Under the pieces are notes generated by a model, which worked only from the letters and a program-made list of their open reading frames with translations, did not search any database and was not told where the DNA came from. 5,211 nucleotides of DNA from Comamonas sp. (GTDB lineage: Bacteria > Pseudomonadota > Gammaproteobacteria > Burkholderiales > Burkholderiaceae_C): contig JAFAIY010000047.1 in the NCBI GenBank assembly GCA_019236485.1, positions 1 through 5,211 on the forward strand, read 5' to 3'. The translations under genes and the position numbers were made by a program. Below are positions 1 to 4,462 of this stretch, in pieces (the first letter of the stretch is position 1; every line of letters starts with the position of its first letter).

Positions 1-324
1 CAGCCCCAGCCGGCGCTGGACCTGCCGACCATGCGCGCCCATGCGGGTACGGCCGTGGCCATGCTCAAGCTGCTGGGCAATGAGGACCGCCTGCTGCTGC
101 TGTGCCAGCTCTCGCAGCAGGAGCGCACCGTGGGCGAGCTCGAGCAGCTGACCGGCATCACCCAGCCCACGCTGTCGCAGCAGCTGGGCATTCTGCGCCG
201 CGAAGGCCTGGTCGCCACGCGCCGCGAGGGCAAGTTCATCTGGTACCAGCTGTCCGACGCCCGGGCCCTGCAGCTGATGCAGGCCGTGTACCAGTTGTTC
301 TGCGAACCGGCAGAACCCGCATAA
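1..324 (+). CDS. ArsR-family winged-helix repressor, SqrR/BigR-like dithiol sensor (5' end outside window)
   Basis: Small DNA-binding repressor of the ArsR/SmtB fold. The frame is open from base 1. The first ATG in the window is at 31, giving 97 residues, but the ten codons before it all end in G or C, no Shine-Dalgarno sequence precedes the ATG, and family members extend further at this end, so the true start is probably left of the window. Counting from the ATG at 31, the recognition helix-turn-helix lies at about residues 35-60 (motif TQPTLSQQLGILRREGLV), followed by the wing (TRREGKFIWYQL). Cys25 sits in helix 2 (LLLLC) and Cys91 in the last helix (VYQLFC), 66 residues apart. Known SqrR (Cys41/Cys107) and BigR (Cys42/Cys108) use cysteines with the same spacing to sense persulfides by forming a di- or tetrasulfide bridge. 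The classic ArsR metal motif ELCVCDL is absent, so persulfide or redox sensing is more likely than arsenic sensing. The target operon is not in view. The family assignment is firm; the ligand is inferred. Confidence 0.9.
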   Translation, partial: QPQPALDLPTMRAHAGTAVAMLKLLGNEDRLLLLCQLSQQERTVGELEQLTGITQPTLSQQLGILRREGLVATRREGKFIWYQLSDARALQLMQAVYQLFCEPAEPA

Positions 325-358
325 GCCTTCTGCGGGCTGAGCTCCCCCTGAGCGCCCT

Positions 359-381
359 AGCCGCGTCCCTCGGCCGCGGCT
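359..381. terminator. GC-rich hairpin at the convergent gene junction
   Basis: A perfect 7-bp inverted repeat, AGCCGCG (359-365) and CGCGGCT (375-381), flanks a 9-base loop. It lies between two genes that end facing each other (stops at 324 on + and 388 on -), where a shared terminator would be expected. There is no good U-run on either side, so it is a weak candidate for an intrinsic terminator and could be chance in GC-rich DNA. Confidence 0.35.
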
Positions 382-387
382 TCCGGC

Positions 388-1677
388 TCAGGAGCGGCTG
401 GCAACGGCCTGCATATCCCGCAGATAGGTGCGCGAGGCCATCCAGAAGCACAGGGCCGAGAGCACGCTCATGCAGGGCATTACCGACAACGCCGTGGACA
501 GGCCCCAGAGATCCGAAATCCAGCCGCCCACAAACGGGCCTATGGCGAGTCCGAACAGGTTCTGGAACAGCGCCAGCACCGCGCCGCCGGTGGAGCGCAG
601 CGCGGGATGGGTGACGTCCAGCACCGTGCTGGTCACGGCCCCCACGGCGCAGGACATGAGCAGGCTGCCCAGGAGAATCCCTATGAAGCGCGCGTTCGCG
701 TCCAGCGGCGCCAGGAACGCATAGCCGAAGACCGCGCAGGTCAGCAGGGTCAGCACGCACATCAGATACAGCTTGTTGACGGCATGGCGGCGGCTCACCC
801 GGTCCGCCACAAAGCTCCAGAGCACGGCCCCGATGGCGCCGCAAAGCACGGCCGCGGCCGCATGCTTGGCCGCGGCCGTGACATCCATGCCGTAGTAGCG
901 GTTGAAGTAGCTCGGGGTCCAGGCCCAGATGCTGGACATGACGATCAGCTGCAGCGAACCCGCGAGGCTGGCCCAGAGCAGGGTCGGGCCGCTGGTCAGC
1001 ATGCGGTACAGGCGCAGCGGGCCGCGCGCCACCTCGGTGCCGGTCCTGGCCGCGAGCTCCAGGGGCTTGGTCTTGTAGTCGGGCACCAGCGCAAACAGGA
1101 TGGCGATCAAAAGCCCGGGCACGCCCACCACGCCAAAGGCCGCGCGCCAGCCCCAGTGGTCCGAGATCACTCCGCCCAGCACCACGCCGAGCACCGAGCC
1201 CAGCGAGCCCGCGGCAAAGAAAGCTCCGAGCAAGGTGGAATGCAGGCGCTTGGGAAACAGCGCGTTGACCAGCGCCGCCCCCACCGAGCCATAGCCGGTC
1301 TCCCCCAGGCCCACCACGGCGCGCGCCGCAAACAGCTGCGAGTAATTGCGCGTGAACATGCAGGCAATGGTCGCAAAGCTCCAGATCGAGGCCATTAGCA
1401 CCACGCTTTTGACGCGGCCGTAGCGGTCGGCAAGCAGAGCCACGGGCAGACTGCCCAGGGCCACGACAATGGAAATAATGGAAACCAGAGCTCCCAGCTG
1501 TTTATCGGAAACTTCCCACTCCTCTTTGATATGCGGAAATAGGGAAACAATAATCTGCCTGTCTATATAATCCGACAGCATCAGTAAAAACAACATGAAG
1601 AAAGCAAACCAGGCTTTCTTTCTGCTTATGCCGCTAGCCTCATCCGGGCCGCTGCCGTCCAACGAGAACCTATCCAT
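388..1677 (-). CDS. MFS transporter, Spinster-like, 12 predicted membrane helices
   Basis: Inner-membrane secondary transporter of the major facilitator superfamily, 429 residues, a normal length. Hydrophobic segments fall at about 22-42, 61-83, 91-108, 113-139, 147-170, 177-198, 232-252, 272-294, 301-323, 330-352, 364-384 and 394-415, with a cytoplasmic loop at about 199-231. The MFS signature loop between helices 2 and 3 is LLADRYGRVK (81-90), with a degenerate copy, FVADRVSRRH, at 289-298 in the second half. Helix 1 carries Asp39-Arg40 (DYIDRQ) and helix 4 carries Glu126 (GLGETGYG). From memory, this matches the Asp-Arg/Glu proton-switch triad reported for the bacterial Spinster homologue of Hyphomonas, so proton coupling is plausible. 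The ATG at 1677 is supported by GGAG (1685-1688) seven bases upstream. The gene follows the BKACE gene on the same strand, but a terminator lies between them, so it probably has its own promoter. Its first 60 or so codons are unusually AT-rich. The substrate is unknown; by context it is an organic acid or a related catabolite. Confidence 0.9.
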   Translation of the reverse strand: MDRFSLDGSGPDEASGISRKKAWFAFFMLFLLMLSDYIDRQIIVSLFPHIKEEWEVSDKQLGALVSIISIVVALGSLPVALLADRYGRVKSVVLMASIWSFATIACMFTRNYSQLFAARAVVGLGETGYGSVGAALVNALFPKRLHSTLLGAFFAAGSLGSVLGVVLGGVISDHWGWRAAFGVVGVPGLLIAILFALVPDYKTKPLELAARTGTEVARGPLRLYRMLTSGPTLLWASLAGSLQLIVMSSIWAWTPSYFNRYYGMDVTAAAKHAAAAVLCGAIGAVLWSFVADRVSRRHAVNKLYLMCVLTLLTCAVFGYAFLAPLDANARFIGILLGSLLMSCAVGAVTSTVLDVTHPALRSTGGAVLALFQNLFGLAIGPFVGGWISDLWGLSTALSVMPCMSVLSALCFWMASRTYLRDMQAVASRS

Positions 1678-1681
1678 CGCT

Positions 1682-1688
1682 TGTCTCC
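1682..1688 (-). promoter_or_regulatory. Ribosome binding site of the MFS gene
   Basis: On the - strand this reads GGAGACA. The GGAG core is separated from the ATG at 1677 by seven bases. It fixes the start, and the same heptamer precedes the BKACE and oxidoreductase genes. Confidence 0.75.
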
Positions 1689-1696
1689 AACTCTAT

Positions 1697-1724
1697 TTAT
1701 CTGCATCAAATCCCAGGCAGATAA
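1697..1724 (-). promoter_or_regulatory. Inverted repeat in the MFS 5' region (operator candidate)
   Basis: A perfect 8-bp inverted repeat, TTATCTGC (1697-1704) and GCAGATAA (1717-1724), has a 12-base spacer. The arm centres are 20 bp apart, about two helical turns, as expected for a dimeric repressor or activator. It lies 20-47 bases upstream of the transporter start. On the - strand the distal arm overlaps TATTAT, a fair -10 match, but no convincing -35 element lies at the right distance. An operator overlapping the promoter is plausible but unproven. Confidence 0.4.
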
Positions 1725-1867
1725 TAAGAAACAGGCCGGCAGTTTTTTCCCATTGAGCGACATTTCTTTCACTTTTTACGCCACCAAGGGGTAAGACCGG
1801 AGAAGGAAATCCCCAGCCTCAGCTGTCGCCATTTTGATTGCAGATTTAAATTTTCAGCATTCAAATT

Positions 1868-1896
1868 TCTTCGACCGGATATATTCCGATCGAAGA
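1868..1896. repeat. 29-bp imperfect palindrome (operator candidate)
   Basis: The arms TCTTCGACCGGA (1868-1879) and TCCGATCGAAGA (1885-1896) are inverted repeats matching at 11 of 12 positions around the spacer TATAT. The single mismatch would be a G-U pair in a - strand transcript. It lies about 190 bases upstream of the MFS start and just past the BKACE terminator in the direction of transcription. No U-run follows on the - strand, so it does not look like a second terminator. A binding site for a dimeric regulator is the simplest reading. Confidence 0.45.
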
Positions 1897-1901
1897 GCCA
1901 T

Positions 1902-1940
1902 AAAAAATGCCTGCATCGGTTTTTCCGTTGCAGGCATTTT
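1902..1940 (-). terminator. Intrinsic terminator of the BKACE gene
   Basis: A perfect 12-bp inverted repeat, AAAATGCCTGCA (1904-1915) and TGCAGGCATTTT (1929-1940), encloses a loop that can pair further (CGG 1917-1919 with CCG 1925-1927). Read on the - strand, the hairpin is followed directly by a run of T (complement of the six A at 1902-1907), the usual layout of a factor-independent terminator. It starts 36 bases past the BKACE stop codon. The + strand side has only TTTT, but nothing is known to read towards it from the left. Confidence 0.88.
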
Positions 1941-1975
1941 GCATATGCATCCCGGTTTATTTCAGCTCAACCGCT

Positions 1976-3034
1976 TCACAGGGGCTTGCGCAGGAATCCT
2001 TGATTGGCTCCATTGCGGTTAGGCGCAAAACCGTTCTTTTGCAGCGTCTCTTCGGCTGTTTCGTAGAAAACACCGATCTGCATGATTTCGCGCGGCTGCT
2101 GGGCCGTGGCGATGGGGCGACCGAACGCGCCGGCAATGCGCACCAGCTGCTTGATCTGCTCCACCGAGCTCATCTTGCCCGTGCGCTGCTGGTTCCACAG
2201 CACGTCCTCGATGCCGCAGCGCACATGCAGGCCCAGGGCGATGCCGATCATATTGACGGGCAGCACATTGAGCACCGAGCTCTCCACCGTGACCACGGCG
2301 CCGTCGGGCACGGCGCGCAGCATATTGGCCAGGTTGAAGATATTCGCCTGGTCCATGCCGCCGCTGATGGCCACCCAGTTCATGACCAGTGGGCCCTTGT
2401 AGACGCCACGGCGGATCATGCGCTCTATGGTCTCGAAACTGTTGATGTTATAGACCTGAAACTCACTCTGGATGCCGGCCGCGGACAGGCGGCGGATATG
2501 CTCCTCGACAAAGCTGGGGTTCGAGGGGACGATCATGTCCTTGTAGGTCTTGTGCAGATGCGGGAAGCCGCGCGAGACGCCGCGGAAATCGTCCTCGCCA
2601 GCATGCTCGGTCACATTCATCTGCGTGGTGTTTACGGTCACCGTCACCTGATCGGGCCTGGGCGTGAGTTCGGCCAGCATATGGCGGGTGTCGTCGGAGA
2701 GCCATTTGGCCTCGCCATCCGGGCCTTCGGGAGCGAAGCTGATAGAGCCGCCCACCTGGATGATCATCTCGGGCACGCGCTCGCGCACACCGGCGATCAG
2801 TTCATTGAACTTGGACAGGCGCTTGCTGCCCTTGCCGTCGTCTTCGCGCACATGCAGGTGCAACACGGTGGCGCCGGCCTCATAGCAGTCCACGGCCTTC
2901 TGGATCTGCTCTTCCATGGTCACCGGAATGTCCTCGGGAAAGTCCGAGGGAATCCAGCCCGGCGCATAGGGCGCAGCGGTGATGATCAGCGGCTGCTGGT
3001 TCTCGGGATACAGGTGGCCGTCAAGAAAGTTCAT
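1976..3034 (-). CDS. Beta-keto acid cleavage enzyme (BKACE, DUF849, 3-keto-5-aminohexanoate cleavage family)
   Basis: Zn-dependent TIM-barrel enzyme, 352 residues. The family condenses a beta-keto acid with acetyl-CoA, yielding acetoacetate and a new acyl-CoA. The zinc-binding pair is HLH at His59 and His61 (motif VLHLHVREDDG). The C-terminal signature HVRCGIED (270-277) supplies Arg272, the third zinc ligand Glu276, and Asp277, corresponding to His46, His48, Arg226, Glu230 and Asp231 of Kce (3-keto-5-aminohexanoate cleavage enzyme). The N-terminal ITAAP strand (18-22) and the GGMDQANIFNL loop (225-235) also fit. In an alignment made from memory, Kce Glu14, which holds the substrate amino group, falls on Gly26, and Ser82 falls on Gly95, so the substrate is probably not 3-keto-5-aminohexanoate. 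The protein is also longer than Kce (about 275 residues). The frame continues upstream to a GTG at 3124, but the ATG at 3034 has GGAGACA nine bases before it (GGAG core) and begins where family homology begins. It is transcribed divergently from the oxidoreductase and ends at a strong terminator. Confidence 0.92.
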   Translation of the reverse strand: MNFLDGHLYPENQQPLIITAAPYAPGWIPSDFPEDIPVTMEEQIQKAVDCYEAGATVLHLHVREDDGKGSKRLSKFNELIAGVRERVPEMIIQVGGSISFAPEGPDGEAKWLSDDTRHMLAELTPRPDQVTVTVNTTQMNVTEHAGEDDFRGVSRGFPHLHKTYKDMIVPSNPSFVEEHIRRLSAAGIQSEFQVYNINSFETIERMIRRGVYKGPLVMNWVAISGGMDQANIFNLANMLRAVPDGAVVTVESSVLNVLPVNMIGIALGLHVRCGIEDVLWNQQRTGKMSSVEQIKQLVRIAGAFGRPIATAQQPREIMQIGVFYETAEETLQKNGFAPNRNGANQGFLRKPL

Positions 3035-3040
3035 ATTGAG

Positions 3041-3047
3041 TGTCTCC
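3041..3047 (-). promoter_or_regulatory. Ribosome binding site of the BKACE gene
   Basis: On the - strand this reads GGAGACA, with the GGAG core nine bases before the ATG at 3034. It favours this start over the in-frame GTG at 3124, which would add 30 residues that do not resemble the family. Confidence 0.7.
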
Positions 3048-3063
3048 GGTTTGAACTCGAAAC

Positions 3064-3086
3064 ATCGGGGCGGATGCATCCCCGAT
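3064..3086. promoter_or_regulatory. Nested inverted repeats in the BKACE leader (operator candidate)
   Basis: ATCGGGG (3064-3070) and CCCCGAT (3080-3086) form a perfect 7-bp inverted repeat around nine bases. Overlapping it is the perfect 10-bp palindrome GGATGCATCC (3072-3081). The element lies 30-52 bases upstream of the BKACE start, where a repressor site or a leader hairpin would act. No partner regulator is visible. Confidence 0.4.
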
Positions 3087-3366
3087 TCCTGAAACCCAGT
3101 ATCAAACGCAGTCTCGCGGAGCACTTTGCATTTCAGGACAGGCTCTTTCTAATACGCGACAACGGGCGCGGGACCCGGCGGCCGGCCCACGGCAGGCGAC
3201 TCCAGGAGCAGCAGCCAGCCAGTTGACCACGGGTTTCTGCCAGGGCCCCTCAGTCACCAAATGCCAAGTCGCAGGCATGAAGCGTCAAGTGCTGTCGGCG
3301 GCGGCGTTTCATCATGACCCCGTGCCTTCCAACACCCCGGCACAAGCAAGCCCGGGCGCATGTCGG

Positions 3367-3390
3367 GGGGCGGATCGCCCGATCCGGCCC
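3367..3390. promoter_or_regulatory. GC-rich inverted repeat upstream of the oxidoreductase gene
   Basis: CGGATC (3371-3376) and GATCCG (3381-3386) form a perfect inverted repeat around GCCC. The pairing extends outward past one mismatch to GGG (3367-3369) and CCC (3388-3390), so 9 of 10 positions match. An alternative overlapping hairpin pairs GGGCG (3368-3372) with CGCCC (3376-3380). It lies 68-91 bases before the start codon. It could be an operator or a leader-RNA hairpin, though GC-rich DNA makes such repeats fairly common. Confidence 0.4.
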
Positions 3391-3395
3391 GACCC

Positions 3396-3427
3396 GATGG
3401 CCTTATCCCAGGCGGAGGCCGGCCATC
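3396..3427. repeat. Inverted repeat just before the oxidoreductase ribosome site
   Basis: GATGGCC (3396-3402) and GGCCATC (3421-3427) are perfect 7-bp inverted repeats with an 18-base spacer, ending 20 bases before the AGGAGA ribosome site. In the leader RNA this could form a stem next to the translation start. It is only a weak candidate. Confidence 0.3.
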
Positions 3428-3446
3428 ATGAAATTCAAAACAGCAC

Positions 3447-3452
3447 AGGAGA
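3447..3452 (+). promoter_or_regulatory. Ribosome binding site of the oxidoreductase gene
   Basis: AGGAGA, with GGAG six bases before the ATG at 3458, chooses this start over in-frame ATGs at 3314 and 3428. It is part of the same GGAGACA heptamer seen before the BKACE and MFS genes. Confidence 0.8.
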
Positions 3453-3457
3453 CATTT

Positions 3458-4438
3458 ATGACAACCGTTGTGAAATTCCACGAAATCGGCGGCCCCGAAG
3501 TCATGCGCTTCGAGAAGTCCGAAGTCGGCAATCCCGGCCCCGGCCAGGTGCGGCTGCGCCATGTGGCGGTCGGCCTGAATTTTGCCGACACCTACTTTCG
3601 CAGCGGCGTCTATCCGGTGCCGCTGCCCAGCGGCCTGGGCAACGAGGCCTCGGGCGTGATCGAGGCCGTGGGCGCCGGTGTCGAACATCTGAAGGTCGGC
3701 GATCGCGTCACCTATACGGGCTTTACCAATACCCTGGGCGCCTACAGCACCGAACGCCTGATCGACGCCGCGCCGCTGATCCGCCTGCCCGATGCCATCA
3801 GCTGCGAACAGGCCGCCGCCATGACCATGCGCGGTCTCTCGGCCTCCTATCTGTGCCGCAAGATCTACCCCTTCCAGCAGGGCGAGACCATTCTGCTGCA
3901 CGCGGCCGCTGGCGGCGTGGGCCTCATCGTCTCGCAATGGGCCAAGCTGCTGGGCCTGAAGGTGATAGGCACGGTCTCCAGCGAAGCCAAGGCCGAGGTC
4001 GCGCGCGCCCATGGCTGCGACGAAATCATCTACTACAGCCGTGAGGACGTCGCCGCGCGCGTGCGCGAACTCACCGACGGCAAGGGCGTGTCCGTGGTCT
4101 TTGACAGCGTGGGCAAGGACACTTTCATGGGCTCGCTGGACTCGCTCAAGCGCCGCGGCCTGCTGGTCTGCGTGGGCACGGCCTCCGGCAAGATCCCGCC
4201 TTTCGACCCGGCCATCCTGGCGCGCAAGGGCTCGGCCTATATCACGCGTCCCGGCCTGGCCGACTACATTGCCGATCCCGCCGAGAAGAAGCAGCTCGTG
4301 GACGAGCTCTTCGGCCATGTGGCCGCGGGCCGCATCCGCATCGAGATCAACCAGCGCTACGAGCTCGAGGACGCGGTCCAGGCCCACCGCGATCTCGAGG
4401 GCCGCAAGACCACGGGCTCCTCCATCTTCGTCATCTGA
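3458..4438 (+). CDS. NADPH:quinone oxidoreductase, zinc-free MDR family (QorA-like)
   Basis: Cytosolic medium-chain dehydrogenase/reductase of the quinone oxidoreductase branch, 326 residues, almost the length of E. coli QorA (327). The N-terminal GroES-like domain carries NFADTYFRSGVYP (41-53), the branch's substrate-site motif, and GNEASGVIEAVG (61-72). The Rossmann domain has the nucleotide loop HAAAGGVG (148-155), typical of NADPH-binding members, followed by SQWAKLLGLKVIGTVSS (159-175) and the FDSVG strand (215-219). The catalytic-zinc ligands of alcohol dehydrogenases (Cys, and the GHE motif) are absent, as expected. The family reduces quinones, and relatives reduce enones or enoyl thioesters, so the physiological substrate is open. 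A good AGGAGA sets the start. The Bug receptor gene begins 24 bases after the stop, with its own ribosome site and no terminator between, so the two are probably co-transcribed. Linkage to BKACE suggests a role in the same catabolic route, but that is inference. Confidence 0.93.
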   Translation: MTTVVKFHEIGGPEVMRFEKSEVGNPGPGQVRLRHVAVGLNFADTYFRSGVYPVPLPSGLGNEASGVIEAVGAGVEHLKVGDRVTYTGFTNTLGAYSTERLIDAAPLIRLPDAISCEQAAAMTMRGLSASYLCRKIYPFQQGETILLHAAAGGVGLIVSQWAKLLGLKVIGTVSSEAKAEVARAHGCDEIIYYSREDVAARVRELTDGKGVSVVFDSVGKDTFMGSLDSLKRRGLLVCVGTASGKIPPFDPAILARKGSAYITRPGLADYIADPAEKKQLVDELFGHVAAGRIRIEINQRYELEDAVQAHRDLEGRKTTGSSIFVI

Positions 4439-4452
4439 TAGACGCAGCCCTC

Positions 4453-4457
4453 AGGAG
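4453..4457 (+). promoter_or_regulatory. Ribosome binding site of the Bug receptor gene
   Basis: AGGAG lies five bases before the ATG at 4463 and supports it over the ATG at 4475. It sits inside the 24-base gap after the oxidoreductase stop. Confidence 0.7.
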
Positions 4458-4462
4458 CCAAT

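Larger units (their letters stand above)
1678..1975 (-). other. AT-rich intergenic region between the BKACE and MFS genes
   Basis: These 298 bases hold no convincing gene. By hand count, GC is about 42-45% in each 60-base line from 1681 to 1980, against over 60% in most of the flanking coding sequence. In - strand order the region contains the BKACE terminator (1902-1940), an imperfect palindrome (1868-1896), a stretch with several A/T tracts, and an inverted repeat beside the transporter start (1697-1724). It very probably holds the promoter of the MFS gene. A short + strand open frame from 1834 lacks coding character. Confidence 0.6.
3035..3457. other. Divergent intergenic and promoter region (423 bases), no convincing gene
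   Basis: This region separates the leftward BKACE gene from the rightward oxidoreductase gene and must hold the promoters for both. I found no pair of -35 and -10 boxes with good sequence and spacing on either strand. TTGACC at 3223-3228 is a fair -35 but lacks a -10. Inverted repeats occur at 3064-3086, 3087-3138, 3367-3390 and 3396-3427. Open frames crossing the region are upstream extensions of the two genes or mirror frames, without ribosome sites. Confidence 0.6.

Noticed and set aside
607..1398. 263-codon open frame on the + strand opposite the transporter gene
   Set aside because: Low-complexity His/Gln/Arg/Ala/Gly-rich translation, antisense to a clear 12-helix membrane protein, and no ribosome site.
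1940..1949. Palindrome TGCATATGCA beside the terminator
   Set aside because: Only ten bases and next to the terminator stem; no independent support as a regulatory site.
1834..2022. 62-codon + strand open frame in the AT-rich gap
   Set aside because: It crosses the palindrome and terminator, lacks a ribosome site and runs antisense into the BKACE end.
3035..3124. N-terminal extension of BKACE from the GTG at 3124
   Set aside because: No ribosome site, the added 30 residues are not family-like, and the region carries inverted repeats expected of a leader.
1907..3226. 439-codon open frame on the + strand opposite the BKACE gene
   Set aside because: Composition is skewed to His, Asp, Ala, Gly and Gln with no recognisable motif, no ribosome site precedes it, and it mirrors the well-supported BKACE gene; long antisense frames are common in GC-rich DNA.
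3277..3312. Inverted repeat ATGAAGCG / CGTTTCAT
   Set aside because: Short arms with a mismatch and a 20-base spacer; expected by chance in a region of this size.
3314..3457. N-terminal extension of the oxidoreductase from ATG at 3314 or 3428
   Set aside because: The extra residues do not resemble the family, and the ATG at 3458 has a strong AGGAGA six bases upstream and gives the usual family length.
3223..4044. 273-codon + strand frame overlapping the oxidoreductase gene
   Set aside because: Arg/Pro/Gly-rich out-of-frame translation running through the intergenic region, with no family resemblance.
3254..4387. 377-codon open frame on the - strand opposite the oxidoreductase gene
   Set aside because: Ala/Gly/Asp/His-rich mirror-frame translation with no domain; the + strand gene has all family motifs.
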